Position numbers and translations under genes: made by a program
Source: Massilibacillus massiliensis
Lineage (GTDB): Bacteria; Bacillota; Negativicutes; FLKF01
Reading direction: 5' to 3'
NCBI RefSeq assembly: GCF_900086705.1
Contig: NZ_LT575483.1
Location: forward strand, 373,166-437,165
Length of the DNA stretch: 64,000 nt
Shown here: positions 36,310 to 45,327 of the stretch, piece after piece
Position numbering within the stretch: position 1 is the first letter of the stretch
How the letters are laid out: every line of letters begins with the position of its first letter
The notes under the pieces: model-generated
The model's input: only the letters and a program-made list of their open reading frames with translations
Databases searched by the model: none
What the model was told of the DNA's origin: nothing

Positions 36310-37116
36310 TTAACTTTTAATCCATCCTAGCCGCTCTAATAAAGGTATGTATTGAATTCTTTGACAAAAACTTTTAAAAGTTTGTTCCGTATGAAAAATA
36401 GGCACGCGCTCTAAAGCGTAAATATTGCTAGCTTTATCAACATTACCATATTTTATGGTGAATGCAGCTTTATATCCAGCTTCCTTAACAAATTGTGCAA
36501 TTTTTAAATTGTAAGTACCCGTCGGATACGCAAAATAGCTAACCTTTTTACCAAGTTGATATTCCAACGCCTGTGCTGATCCTATCAACTCTTTTCTTAT
36601 TTCTTCTTCTTTTATCTCAGTTAAAGATTTATGCTGCATCGTATGTGAACCGATGGAAAATCCAGAATCTGATAATTCACGTACCTGATCCCATGTCATA
36701 AATCTCGGATCAGAACTAATAAAATCAGTTACAACAAATATCGTTGCTGTAAAACCATATTTTTTCAAAATCGGATATGCATTTGTATAATTATCTAAAT
36801 AGCCGTCATCAAAAGTAATGATCAATGGTTTATCTGGTAGAGAAGTTCCATTTTCTAAATTATCGATCAATTGATCCGGGGTAATCGTAGAATACCCTTC
36901 TTCTTTTAAATAAGCCATTTGCTCATCAAAATCTTTTGGATTTACCGATAAAGAAATATTCATATTATCTACTTTATGATAATTTAAAACAACCACTTTT
37001 GTATCATTTTTACATGGTTCCATGTATTTTGCATCCATTGATTTTGGCGCTGAAAGCACGATTGGCAAAACAACTAACATACCAATCAGCAGAATATATT
37101 TGTAAGAATACTTCAT
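36310..37116 (-). CDS. Polysaccharide deacetylase (NodB/CE4 family)
   Basis: This 268-aa secreted or membrane-anchored hydrolase has a basic N-terminus and hydrophobic segment (residues ~5-22), then a CE4 domain. NYHKV lies early, TFDDGYLDNYTNAYPIL carries the metal-binding DD pair, SHTMQHKSL supplies the H-x3-H ligands, and FAYPTG follows. CE4 enzymes N-deacetylate peptidoglycan or other GlcNAc polymers; which one here cannot be read. The ATG at 37114-37116 has AAGGAG nine bases upstream. It directly follows the Lgt-like gene and is probably co-transcribed with it. Confidence 0.88.
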   Translation of the reverse strand: MKYSYKYILLIGMLVVLPIVLSAPKSMDAKYMEPCKNDTKVVVLNYHKVDNMNISLSVNPKDFDEQMAYLKEEGYSTITPDQLIDNLENGTSLPDKPLIITFDDGYLDNYTNAYPILKKYGFTATIFVVTDFISSDPRFMTWDQVRELSDSGFSIGSHTMQHKSLTEIKEEEIRKELIGSAQALEYQLGKKVSYFAYPTGTYNLKIAQFVKEAGYKAAFTIKYGNVDKASNIYALERVPIFHTEQTFKSFCQRIQYIPLLERLGWIKS

Positions 37117-37141
37117 TTTGAACTGCTCCTTCTTATACACT

Positions 37142-37945
37142 TTATACCCTAAAAATATTTTTTATCATGAAATTATATGGCACAAATTTTCTTAACAAAT
37201 ACAATCCACTACAAAATATAAATCCGCCTAAACTAAAAACTTGCCCTAAATGTAATTGCATTCCAGTCTGTATCGACAAATAAAAAAAACCAAATAAAAA
37301 TCTACCCAAACAAACTAAACTCATCCCAATTAAAAATATATTTCCCGCTAAAATGCTATGATTTTTGATTTGAATCCAGGTAAGTATGCTAATAATTAGA
37401 AACGTAACAAATTGCCATATCGATTGATATAAGGCAACTGGAGTAAAATATTCATACTGTTCAAAACCTGCCGGTCTAAAAGCATATTCAATATATTCTA
37501 CAATTTTTCCGTCATCCGGCATACCAACCACAGTTTGAAGAACAAAATTTCCTAGCTGTACAATTGCAAGTCCTAATACAAAGGCTGGCACTAAACGATC
37601 TAGCCAACTCCATAAAGACACATTCACAATTTTTGTATAAAAATATAATACGCAAAGAAAACCTAAAAAAGCTCCATAAATTGAAAATCCACCACGGGTT
37701 AAAGAAAAAACTTCAACGAACTTCCCAGCATATAAGTGCCAATGCAAAACAACATAAAAAATACGCGAAAAAATAAGACCGACTGGTAATCCCCATAGCA
37801 ATAAATCAAGAACTGGCTCAAATCTTTCATGACGAAAAAACAACACCAATCGTGTGATAGCCATTCCTGCTAAAATTGCCATACTGAGCATAAAACCATA
37901 CCAATAAAAATTTAAATTTCCTATTGAAAACGCAATAATCCCCAT
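37142..37945 (-). CDS. Divergent Lgt-family membrane protein lacking catalytic residues
   Basis: This 267-aa protein of about seven transmembrane helices shows the prolipoprotein diacylglyceryl transferase (Lgt) layout. FYWYGFML stands for the usual RWYG segment. RGGFSIYGAFLG (84-95) stands for GGLSFHG, with the essential His replaced by Tyr. QLGNF (130-134) stands for RxGNF, with Arg replaced by Gln. TPVALYQ stands for HPSQLYE. GRFLFGFFY near the end lacks the final Glu of RFxxE. It is therefore probably not a working Lgt and may do something else with the deacetylase encoded just downstream. A true lgt would have to be elsewhere. Assignment to the superfamily is by motif alignment from memory. 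Confidence 0.72.
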   Translation of the reverse strand: MGIIAFSIGNLNFYWYGFMLSMAILAGMAITRLVLFFRHERFEPVLDLLLWGLPVGLIFSRIFYVVLHWHLYAGKFVEVFSLTRGGFSIYGAFLGFLCVLYFYTKIVNVSLWSWLDRLVPAFVLGLAIVQLGNFVLQTVVGMPDDGKIVEYIEYAFRPAGFEQYEYFTPVALYQSIWQFVTFLIISILTWIQIKNHSILAGNIFLIGMSLVCLGRFLFGFFYLSIQTGMQLHLGQVFSLGGFIFCSGLYLLRKFVPYNFMIKNIFRV

Positions 37946-38054
37946 AATTTCACAAACTCTCCTATAAAAATAATCACACGCCTATCATTTTACCTCCATA
38001 TGCAGAAAAATGCCAGTATATTTTAGAATAACTATTATATCTCTGTAAAAAATA

Positions 38055-38063
38055 TGTTATAAT
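38055..38063 (+). promoter_or_regulatory. Extended -10 promoter of the DUF1858 gene
   Basis: TGTTATAAT combines the extended TGn with a perfect TATAAT (38058-38063), about 42 bases before the plus-strand ATG. The -35 region is weak, as is common for extended -10 promoters. It is the only plus-strand promoter I can support in the window. Confidence 0.7.
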
Positions 38064-38105
38064 GACTTTTGATAAAAATTCAAATCATCATAAGGAGATG
38101 CTATC

Positions 38106-38300
38106 ATGACTATAACAAAAGAAATGGGTATCCTTGAAGTAGTTCAAAAATATCCGCAAACTGTTGAAGTATTTCAAAATGCTGGTATGGGCTGCCTAGG
38201 TTGCGCTGCCGCTCGTTTTGAAAATATCGAGCAAGGTGCTGGAGCACATGGTATTGATATAGATAAGCTCATTGAAAACTTAAATAAAGTAGTGGAATAA
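38106..38300 (+). CDS. DUF1858 redox-disulfide domain protein
   Basis: This is the only plus-strand gene in the window: 64 aa, forming a single DUF1858 domain. It has the MGCLGCAAARFE motif with C30-L-G-C33, as seen in proteins associated with hybrid-cluster enzymes and other anaerobic redox systems. The pattern of a short helix, CxxC and two helices (GIDIDKLIENLNKVV) matches the family, whose function is unknown. The start ATG has AAGGAG upstream. It has its own extended -10 promoter and converges on proS through a shared terminator. Confidence 0.85.
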   Translation: MTITKEMGILEVVQKYPQTVEVFQNAGMGCLGCAAARFENIEQGAGAHGIDIDKLIENLNKVVE

Positions 38301-38321
38301 GAAGAATAATTTTTTTCATAA

Positions 38322-38353
38322 AAGGGAGCATACCATTTTTGGTATGCTCCCTT
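38322..38353. terminator. Convergent bidirectional terminator
   Basis: AAGGGAGCATACCA and TGGTATGCTCCCTT form a perfect 14-pair stem with a 4-base loop. It lies 21 bases after the DUF1858 stop and 7 bases after the proS stop, with T-rich tails on both sides, and so can end both transcripts. Confidence 0.88.
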
Positions 38354-38360
38354 CTGTTTT

Positions 38361-40067
38361 CTATGATAAATCTGCAAGAATTTTCTTTACAGCATCTAAA
38401 CAATTGGATCTTGTATAATTTAATGTATCGCCTGAACGTCTAACCTTCAATTCAATTGTATCTTCGTTCACAGCTTTTGGACCGACTGTAATACGTAGTG
38501 GATAGCCAATTAAATCTGCATCCTTAAATTTAACACCAGCACGTTCTTTCCGATCATCAAGAATTGTCTCGATCCCCATCCTTTGGAGATTTGCATATAA
38601 TTCTTCCGCAATTATCATCTGCTCTTCATCTTTTGCATTTATAGGCACAACAGCAACCATATACGGCGCTATTGCTACTGGCCAAATAATACCGTGTTCA
38701 TCAAAATTTTGTTCGATCGCTGCTGCCATCGTTCGACTTACACCAACGCCATAGCATCCCATTACCATTGGTTTTTCACGACCATTTTCATCAAGAAAAG
38801 TGGCTTTTAACGCTTCGCTATATTTCGTTCCCAATTTAAACACTTGTCCTGCTTCAATGCCACGAGCAGTTTCTAAAGGTGCGCCACAATGCGGACATGG
38901 GTCCCCCTTCTCAATTAAACGAAGATCCGTTACGATAACATCTTTAAAATCACGTTTGGGATTTAAATTTTTATAATGTTTGTCCTCAATGTTCGCACCG
39001 CCGATTGCATTGCACATTTCCATCACTGTATGATCTACAACAATTTTTGCACCTTGAATGCCAACAGGGCTCATAAATCCAGGAACCCCACCGACTTCGC
39101 GAATTGCTTGATCAGTCGCCATAGTAAGTGCAATTGCGCCCACCGCGTTTTGCAATTTTATATCATTGACTTCGTGATCCCCTCTAACAAAAGCTAAGAC
39201 AACTTCTTCTTTTTCATTTTGAAACGCTACTGCTTTAATTGTTTTCTTTATATCCACATTCAAAAATGTAGCAAGAGATTCAATCGTTTTCGTATCCGGT
39301 GTATCTATAATCTCTAACGGTAATGCAAGCTCCGCCTCTGACATTAGAGGCTTTAATTCAGCTTTCTCAACATTAGCTGCATAATCACAAGCATTACAAT
39401 ATACAATTCCAGCTTCACCAGACTCAGCAATTACCATAAACTCATGCGTATTGCTGCCCCCGATTGCACCACCATCAGCCTCTACTGCACGAAAATTCAA
39501 ACCACATCTCGAAAAAATCTTCGTATAGGCATTGTACATTTTTTGATAGCTTATATCCAGCCCAGCTTCATCCTTATCAAAAGAATATAAATCCTTCATA
39601 ATAAATTCACGTCCACGCATTAACCCAAAACGAGGACGAATCTCATCCCGATACTTATTCTGAATCTGATACAACATAAGTGGTAACTGACGATAAGAGC
39701 GAACATCACTACGTACTAAACTGGTGATCATCTCTTCATGCGTTGGCCCAAGACAAAAACTACGCGCGTGCCGATCCTTTAAACGGAACATTTCATCTCC
39801 ATAAACATCCCAACGACCAGTTTCGTGCCACAATTCAGCGGGTTGCATAATTGGCATTGCAAGTTCTTGCCCACCTGCGGCATCCATTTCTTCACGAACA
39901 ATCGTCTCAATTTTTTTCAAGACACGCCAAGCAAGTGGTAAATATGTATAAACGCCCCCGGCAGCCTTTCTGATTAAGCCTGCTCTTAGCATTAATTGAT
40001 GACTTACGACTTCTGCATCAGCCGGTGTCTCACGCAAGGTTGGTGCATATAATTGTGTTGTACGCAT
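38361..40067 (-). CDS. proS: Prolyl-tRNA synthetase
   Basis: This 568-aa bacterial-type ProRS charges tRNA-Pro and carries an editing (YbaK-like) insertion between class II motifs 2 and 3. The N-terminal segment [20 protein letters not shown] is typical. Motif 2 includes the [16 protein letters not shown] stretch, and the insertion lies at roughly 225-380. [11 protein letters not shown] is motif 3, and an anticodon-binding domain ends the protein. It follows ispG by 6 bases, with GGA near the ATG. The ispG-proS and rseP neighbourhood is standard for Firmicutes. No T-box is present upstream. Confidence 0.97.
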   Translation of the reverse strand: MRTTQLYAPTLRETPADAEVVSHQLMLRAGLIRKAAGGVYTYLPLAWRVLKKIETIVREEMDAAGGQELAMPIMQPAELWHETGRWDVYGDEMFRLKDRHARSFCLGPTHEEMITSLVRSDVRSYRQLPLMLYQIQNKYRDEIRPRFGLMRGREFIMKDLYSFDKDEAGLDISYQKMYNAYTKIFSRCGLNFRAVEADGGAIGGSNTHEFMVIAESGEAGIVYCNACDYAANVEKAELKPLMSEAELALPLEIIDTPDTKTIESLATFLNVDIKKTIKAVAFQNEKEEVVLAFVRGDHEVNDIKLQNAVGAIALTMATDQAIREVGGVPGFMSPVGIQGAKIVVDHTVMEMCNAIGGANIEDKHYKNLNPKRDFKDVIVTDLRLIEKGDPCPHCGAPLETARGIEAGQVFKLGTKYSEALKATFLDENGREKPMVMGCYGVGVSRTMAAAIEQNFDEHGIIWPVAIAPYMVAVVPINAKDEEQMIIAEELYANLQRMGIETILDDRKERAGVKFKDADLIGYPLRITVGPKAVNEDTIELKVRRSGDTLNYTRSNCLDAVKKILADLS

Positions 40068-40073
40068 TAAAAC

Positions 40074-41135
40074 TTAGTCCTCCTCTAAAATTTTATCAAT
40101 CTCTAAAAATAATTCGTCTACTAACTCTTCTTCTGGAACTTTTCGAATGATCTGACCTTTTCTAAAAAGTAATCCTTCGCCCTTCCCGCCGGCAATACCA
40201 ACATCAGCTTCTCTCGCTTCTCCGGGGCCATTGACCACACATCCCATGACAGCAACACGAATCGGTTTCTTAACCTGATTTAACTTGTTTTCAACCTTAA
40301 TCGCAATTTCTGCTAAATTGATATTACAACGTCCACAGGTTGGACAAGAAATCATCGTCGGTCCATATTCTTTCAGTCCTAATGATTTTAAAATTTGATT
40401 TGCAACCTGGACTTCAACGACAGGATCACCAGTTAATGAAATCCGAAACGTATCACCAATTCCCTGCGATAATAAAGCCCCAATTCCTACAGCCGATTTA
40501 ATCATACCAGAATTGATCGTGCCTGCTTCTGTAATTCCTAAATGTAATGGATAATCAACCGTCTCAGACATTAACTGATAAGCAGCGATTGTAAGTGGAA
40601 CATCATGTGCTTTTAATGAAATTTTCGTATCATAAAAATTAAGACGTTCCAAAATTTTTATATGCTGCAAAGCGCTCTCAACCATCGCTTCCGGCGTCGC
40701 TTTACCATATTTATTTAATAAAACTTTATCTAATGATCCGGCATTTACACCAATACGAATCGGAATATGGCGTTTTTTCGCTTCTTTAACTACCAATTCC
40801 ACCCGATCTGCGTCTCCTATATTTCCAGGATTCAATCTAAGCGCATCCACGCCGCTTTCCATTGCAGCAAGTGCCAATCGATAATCAAAATGAATATCCG
40901 CAATTAGCGGAACACGAACTCCATTTTTTATCACTTTTAATGCCTGTGCAGCTTCCATATCCGGAACAGCTAAACGAACAAGATCACATCCAGCCTCCGT
41001 TAATGCATCGATTTGTGCAATTGAAGCTGAAATATCGTTTGTCTTTGTATTCGTCATAGATTGTACTGCAATTGGAGCGCCTCCACCAATTTGAATATCA
41101 CCTATTTTTATTGCTCGTGTGTTTTTACGTACCAT
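40074..41135 (-). CDS. ispG: 4-hydroxy-3-methylbut-2-enyl diphosphate synthase IspG
   Basis: IspG is the [4Fe-4S] enzyme of the MEP isoprenoid pathway. The 353-aa protein is the bacterial two-domain form: a TIM barrel with VQSMTNTKTND and LRLNPGNIGD, then the C-terminal cluster domain. That domain carries CPTCGRCN (Cys at ~262 and ~265) and GCVVNGPGEA, which give three cluster ligands. It shares the window with dxr and uppS, so three steps toward undecaprenyl phosphate are encoded together. The ferredoxin at 45150 is a possible electron donor, by inference. The start ATG has GAGGA upstream. Confidence 0.96.
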   Translation of the reverse strand: MVRKNTRAIKIGDIQIGGGAPIAVQSMTNTKTNDISASIAQIDALTEAGCDLVRLAVPDMEAAQALKVIKNGVRVPLIADIHFDYRLALAAMESGVDALRLNPGNIGDADRVELVVKEAKKRHIPIRIGVNAGSLDKVLLNKYGKATPEAMVESALQHIKILERLNFYDTKISLKAHDVPLTIAAYQLMSETVDYPLHLGITEAGTINSGMIKSAVGIGALLSQGIGDTFRISLTGDPVVEVQVANQILKSLGLKEYGPTMISCPTCGRCNINLAEIAIKVENKLNQVKKPIRVAVMGCVVNGPGEAREADVGIAGGKGEGLLFRKGQIIRKVPEEELVDELFLEIDKILEED

Positions 41136-41219
41136 AAAAATTCCTCACAATCAAAACAATCCTTTGTATAATGAAAATTTAGTTCACTTAATTTAAATCT
41201 ATAGCGATTTAAATAAAAA

Positions 41220-42254
41220 TCATCCAAATAAATTCAATCTTATAATATCCTTAAAAGTTGCAAAAATCATCAGTCCCATAAGTAAAACAAACCCGATCAT
41301 TTGTGCATATTGTACACTTTTAGCACCAAGAGGCTTCCCTCGAAGTGCTTCTAAAATCAAAGTAACAAAATGTCCGCCATCTAAAGCAGGAACAGGTAAC
41401 AAGTTAATAATCCCTAAATTGATGCTTAAAAAAGCAGCAAATTGCAATAACGGCACAAATCCCATTTGGGCAACTTCACCTGCCATTTGGGCAACACCAA
41501 TAGGACCAGCTAAATCAGCAGCAGCTCTGCCCGTAAACATTTGACTTAAACCTTCTACCATTTTCATAATGATAAAACCAGTATTTTTAAAAGCTAACCC
41601 AACTGATTCTAAGATTCCGGGATGATATGTATCAACAGAAGATACTACCCCAATTAAAGCACGTTTTGAGGTTTCATCATATTCAGGAATCATGCTTGCT
41701 GTATGTTCTTCTCCATTACGTTCAAAATGGACTTTTAATACTTTGCCACCACTTACTTGAACCGTTTCAACAAATTCACGCCAAGAAGCAATTTGTTTTC
41801 CATCAATTTCTATGATTTTATCTCCAGCCATAAGTCCAGCTTGTGCTGCTGATTTATGTGAAATCACTTCACCTAAGATGGGTTCATTAGATGGCGTCGT
41901 TATTCCAGAACTCATAAAAATAATACAAAAAATCAATACGGGCAAAACAAAATTCATAAAAGAACCTGCCAGGATAACAAGCATCCTAGCCCATATTGGC
42001 TTCGCATTATAAGAACGTTCATCTTGCTCTTCATCAGGATCCATTCCTGCAATTTTATTAAATCCACCAAGTGGAATAATTCTAAGCGAATATAAAGTTT
42101 CCCCATGTTTAAAACTTATAAGTTTAGGACCAAAACCAATAGCAAATTCATCAACGCGCATCCCCACCATTTTAGCTGTAATAAAATGCCCGAATTCATG
42201 AAATAAAACGAGTAAACCAAATACAAAGATAGTTGCAATTAGTGTAGTAGACAA
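41220..42254 (-). CDS. rseP: RseP/RasP site-2 metalloprotease
   Basis: This membrane zinc protease cleaves substrates within the membrane, for example anti-sigma factors and FtsL in Bacillus. The 344-aa protein has HEFGH at residues 19-23 in the first transmembrane helix, a single PDZ domain (~110-195), and NLLPVPALDGGH in the third helix. The start is a TTG with AGGAGG seven bases upstream. It lies between dxr and ispG, the usual Firmicute location. A 9-pair A/T-rich hairpin (41191-41214) follows its stop codon. Confidence 0.94.
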   Translation of the reverse strand: MSTTLIATIFVFGLLVLFHEFGHFITAKMVGMRVDEFAIGFGPKLISFKHGETLYSLRIIPLGGFNKIAGMDPDEEQDERSYNAKPIWARMLVILAGSFMNFVLPVLIFCIIFMSSGITTPSNEPILGEVISHKSAAQAGLMAGDKIIEIDGKQIASWREFVETVQVSGGKVLKVHFERNGEEHTASMIPEYDETSKRALIGVVSSVDTYHPGILESVGLAFKNTGFIIMKMVEGLSQMFTGRAAADLAGPIGVAQMAGEVAQMGFVPLLQFAAFLSINLGIINLLPVPALDGGHFVTLILEALRGKPLGAKSVQYAQMIGFVLLMGLMIFATFKDIIRLNLFG

Positions 42255-42283
42255 ACCTTCGCCTCCTGTCCAGCAAATTTTTA

Positions 42284-43438
42284 TTACTTAGTATGTTCTG
42301 AAAGATCTTTTGCATACGCTCTAACCCACGCATCTGTATCATACAAATTTTTTAAATTTGGCTCTAATATCACTTTATGATATTCCATCGCATCATGAAT
42401 AATATCATAAATCTGTAAAAAGGATATCTTACCACTTAAAAAAGCATTTACAGCAATCTCATTTGCTCCATTAAAAACACAAGGCATAGTTCCACCTATT
42501 TGCCCTGCCTTATAAGCGAGTTTCAACGCAACGAAAGTATCCATATCGGGCTCTTCAAATGTCAAATCCTTGAGCGTTTTAAAATCAATTTTAGGGAAAT
42601 CAGCCTTTACACGATTTGGATAGGTTAGAGCATATTGAATTGGTACACGCATATCTGGCATCCCCAATTGCGCAATCACAGCTCCATCATTAAATTCTAT
42701 CATGGAATGAATGATGCTCTGTGGATGAACAATCGTCTCTATTTGTTCATACGTTAAACCATATAACCATTTTGCTTCAATAACTTCCAAGCCTTTATTC
42801 GCCAAAGTTGCAGAATCAATTGTAATTTTCTTTCCCATTGCCCAATTTGGATGTTTCAAACATTCTGCCACTGTAACTTTAGCTAATTCAGCCCTTGTTC
42901 TACCCCTAAAAGGACCACCAGATGCTGTAATAATAATTTTATTTAAATTATGTTTATTTTCTCCCTGCAAGCACTGAAATATTGCACTATGTTCACTATC
43001 CACCGGCAAAATAGAGATTCCTTTTTCCTTAGCCAAGTTCATAACAATTTCCCCAGCAACGACTAAAGTTTCTTTATTGGCTAAAGCAATATTTTTTTTT
43101 GCATGAATTGCTGCTATCGTCGGTTCAAGACCAGCAAACCCTACCATTGAGGTAACTACAGTATCGACATTTTCAAGCGTTGCTGCCTGTAATAAGCCTT
43201 CTTTACCCGATAAAATTTTTGTGCAACCTATGTATCGATCTTTTAATCGTTTTGCGGCAGATGGATTCACCAATACTGCGTATTCCGGTTTAAATTTTTC
43301 AATTTGTTCTTCTAGTAATCGATCATTTGTATTCGCTGCTACAGCAATTATTCTAAACATATCTGGATTCTTTGCTACGACGTCTAAAGTCTGTGTACCA
43401 ATAGATCCCGTAGAACCCAATACTGCAATATTTTTCAT
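42284..43438 (-). CDS. dxr: 1-deoxy-D-xylulose 5-phosphate reductoisomerase
   Basis: Dxr makes MEP from DXP with NADPH, the committed isoprenoid step. The 384-aa protein begins KNIAVLGSTGSIGTQTLDVV (dinucleotide fold). It contains LANKETLVVAGE, PVDSEHSAIFQCLQGE and the flexible-loop region with HPNWAMGKKITIDSATLANKG. ATG 43438 is preferred because GAGGA precedes it; the frame extends to 43459 but overlaps cdsA. Its neighbours cdsA, uppS and rseP match the Bacillus order. Confidence 0.96.
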   Translation of the reverse strand: MKNIAVLGSTGSIGTQTLDVVAKNPDMFRIIAVAANTNDRLLEEQIEKFKPEYAVLVNPSAAKRLKDRYIGCTKILSGKEGLLQAATLENVDTVVTSMVGFAGLEPTIAAIHAKKNIALANKETLVVAGEIVMNLAKEKGISILPVDSEHSAIFQCLQGENKHNLNKIIITASGGPFRGRTRAELAKVTVAECLKHPNWAMGKKITIDSATLANKGLEVIEAKWLYGLTYEQIETIVHPQSIIHSMIEFNDGAVIAQLGMPDMRVPIQYALTYPNRVKADFPKIDFKTLKDLTFEEPDMDTFVALKLAYKAGQIGGTMPCVFNGANEIAVNAFLSGKISFLQIYDIIHDAMEYHKVILEPNLKNLYDTDAWVRAYAKDLSEHTK

Positions 43439-43459
43439 TCTATTTTCCTCACAATTCAA

Positions 43460-44287
43460 TTAGTACAACTTAAACAGATGAATATAGTAATAAACAAACG
43501 GCACCGTAAACATGATGCTATCAAAGCGATCTAAAGCACCGCCATGCCCAGGTAGAAGCTGTCCAGAATCTTTAATTCCAGTCAAACGTTTAATTGAAGA
43601 CTCTACTAAATCGCCAATTGTTGCAACAACCGCAATACATATTCCTAAAATACTCATATGTAATATCGAAAAGTGGAACAAGTGTGCAAGCCCTATAAGT
43701 AAAAGGATTGTACCTATAATACCACCTATGAACCCTTCAACAGTTTTCCCTGGACTAATCGTCGGACATAATTTATGCTTCCCAATTCTTGATCCAACAA
43801 AAAATGCAAAGGTATCACTTGCCCATGTCCCGACAAAAGCAACCCAGAGCAGCGCTCCTCCTGCAGAAATAGAACCAATCGCGGTCTCAATCATCACAGC
43901 ATCATCAGTAAATCTCAATAATATTAAATGCGCAAACGACAATGCAATATAAAATATTCCGCTCACGGTCATCGCGGCATGATTGAGCGTAAAATTCGTA
44001 TAATCTAATACCACTTTTCCCAAAATCATTAAAAACGAAATCGTGAGAACCGCCACAAATTCTTGGCTGTTGCCAATCCAAGCACAACTTAATAGAAAAA
44101 CAATCGTAAGCATGCCAAAGCTATACCACAACTTTATTCCAATATTTTTAAAAGCTTTAAAAAATTCATGCCAGCCAATCATTGCAAATAAAATCACAGA
44201 TAAACCAAATACAGCTCCACCGTAATTTACAACATATATCGTAGCTATAATTCCAATAATACCTGTTATGATTCTTTTAATTAACAT
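43460..44287 (-). CDS. cdsA: Phosphatidate cytidylyltransferase CdsA
   Basis: This integral membrane enzyme makes CDP-diacylglycerol, the branch-point precursor of phospholipids. The 275-aa product has about eight transmembrane helices. The CdsA signature is near the C-terminus (CPTISPGKTVEGFIGG, then DLVESSIKRLTGIKDSGQLLPGHGGALDRFDS), with conserved metal-binding aspartates. It lies 10 bases after uppS and just before dxr. The ATG has a weak ribosome-binding site (AAGGTG). Confidence 0.94.
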   Translation of the reverse strand: MLIKRIITGIIGIIATIYVVNYGGAVFGLSVILFAMIGWHEFFKAFKNIGIKLWYSFGMLTIVFLLSCAWIGNSQEFVAVLTISFLMILGKVVLDYTNFTLNHAAMTVSGIFYIALSFAHLILLRFTDDAVMIETAIGSISAGGALLWVAFVGTWASDTFAFFVGSRIGKHKLCPTISPGKTVEGFIGGIIGTILLLIGLAHLFHFSILHMSILGICIAVVATIGDLVESSIKRLTGIKDSGQLLPGHGGALDRFDSIMFTVPFVYYYIHLFKLY

Positions 44288-44297
44288 TCTTCACCTT

Positions 44298-45086
44298 TTA
44301 TGATGGGCTCTTTGCTTTTACCCCACCAAACCTTCTATCTCTTTTTTGATAATCACGGATTGCCTCATACAAATGGCAAGGCTTAAAGTCCGGCCAATTG
44401 ATATTCGTATACCAAAATTCAGCATATGCAGCTTGCCAAAGTAAAAAATTACTAATCCTATAGTCTCCACCCGGTCGAATCACTAAATCCAAAGGGGGAA
44501 CTCCAACTGTATCCAGAGAATCTTCTATCATTTTCTCATCAATAGCATCTATCGATACTCTATTTTCTGTTACTTTTTGAGCAATTATCTTAACAGCACG
44601 CGTAATCTCATCTCTACTACCATAATTTACGGCTAAATTTAATATCAATCCAGTATTATCAACGGTACGCGTCTGAGCATTTTCAAATTTAATTTTTAAC
44701 TGATCGGATAACTCTTCAATCCGACCGATAAATCTTATTTTAATATTTTCAGCATCTAATTCATCAATTTCACGATCAATATATTCTGAAAATAGGTTCA
44801 TTAAAAAAGTAACTTCTTCATCCGGCCTTTTCCAATTTTCTGTAGAAAAAGCATAAGCAGTCAAAGCCTTTATGCCGATATTTGACGCCGATCTAACAAT
44901 CTCTTTTAAGCTTTCTACTCCAACGCGATGACCAAAGGTACGCAACAAACCTTGCTTCTGTGCCCATCTTCCATTTCCATCCATAATGATAGCAATATGT
45001 CTTGGTAATTTCGATAAATCTATATCAGCATAAACTTCCGCAGATTTATTCTCCGCTTCTTTCCTACCAATCCACTTTTTCCACAT
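44298..45086 (-). CDS. uppS: Undecaprenyl diphosphate synthase
   Basis: UppS is the cis-prenyltransferase that makes the C55 carrier lipid for cell-wall synthesis. The 262-aa protein has IAIIMDGNGRWA (catalytic Asp at residue 36), GHRVGVESLKEIVR, AFSTENWKRP and the C-terminal DLVIRPGGDYRISNFLLWQAAYAEFWYT. The start ATG has GGAGG upstream. It follows the ferredoxin gene after a terminator and leads into cdsA and dxr. Confidence 0.96.
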   Translation of the reverse strand: MWKKWIGRKEAENKSAEVYADIDLSKLPRHIAIIMDGNGRWAQKQGLLRTFGHRVGVESLKEIVRSASNIGIKALTAYAFSTENWKRPDEEVTFLMNLFSEYIDREIDELDAENIKIRFIGRIEELSDQLKIKFENAQTRTVDNTGLILNLAVNYGSRDEITRAVKIIAQKVTENRVSIDAIDEKMIEDSLDTVGVPPLDLVIRPGGDYRISNFLLWQAAYAEFWYTNINWPDFKPCHLYEAIRDYQKRDRRFGGVKAKSPS

Positions 45087-45118
45087 AATTTACCTCCAAC
45101 ATATGAACTTAAGAAACG

Positions 45119-45146
45119 AAACCCCCTCTAGCTTAAGAGGGGGTTT
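45119..45146 (-). terminator. Terminator after the ferredoxin gene
   Basis: AAACCCCCTCT and AGAGGGGGTTT form an 11-pair GC-rich stem with a 6-base loop, just after the ferredoxin stop. The minus-strand tail is TCGTTTCTT. It may partly separate frr-ferredoxin from uppS. Confidence 0.8.
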
Positions 45147-45149
45147 TTA

Positions 45150-45320
45150 TCATGGAGCTAAAATAGCACCAACTGGACAAACCGCCGCACAAGCACCACA
45201 CTCAACGCATTCTTCAGAAGAAATTTCATATTTGGAATCTCCTTCTGAAATAGCACCTACTGGGCAAGTTCCAGCGCAAGAACCACAAGAAATACAATCA
45301 TCATTAATTTTATAAGCCAT
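45150..45320 (-). CDS. 2[4Fe-4S] ferredoxin
   Basis: This very small gene encodes 56 aa beginning MAYKINDDCI and ending PVGAILAP. It has two CxxCxxCxxxCP motifs: Cys 9, 12, 15 and 19, and Cys 39, 42, 45 and 49. This is the classic clostridial 8Fe-8S low-potential electron carrier. The ATG at 45318-45320 is preceded by AAGGGGG inside the end of the upstream small gene, and a terminator follows. It sits unusually between frr and uppS. Electron donation to IspG, encoded nearby, is possible but unproven. Its presence suggests an anaerobe. Confidence 0.95.
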   Translation of the reverse strand: MAYKINDDCISCGSCAGTCPVGAISEGDSKYEISSEECVECGACAAVCPVGAILAP

Positions 45321-45327
45321 TTGTAAA

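Noticed and set aside
39980-40080. T-box leader upstream of proS
   Set aside because: ispG ends six bases before proS, so there is no room for a leader.
41191-41214. 9-pair A/T hairpin between rseP and ispG as a terminator
   Set aside because: The stem has only one G-C pair and no U-run, so it is too weak to call as a terminator.
43512-43952. 146-aa plus-strand open frame opposite cdsA
   Set aside because: It is antisense to the CdsA signature region; the composition is typical of reverse-complemented membrane protein codons.
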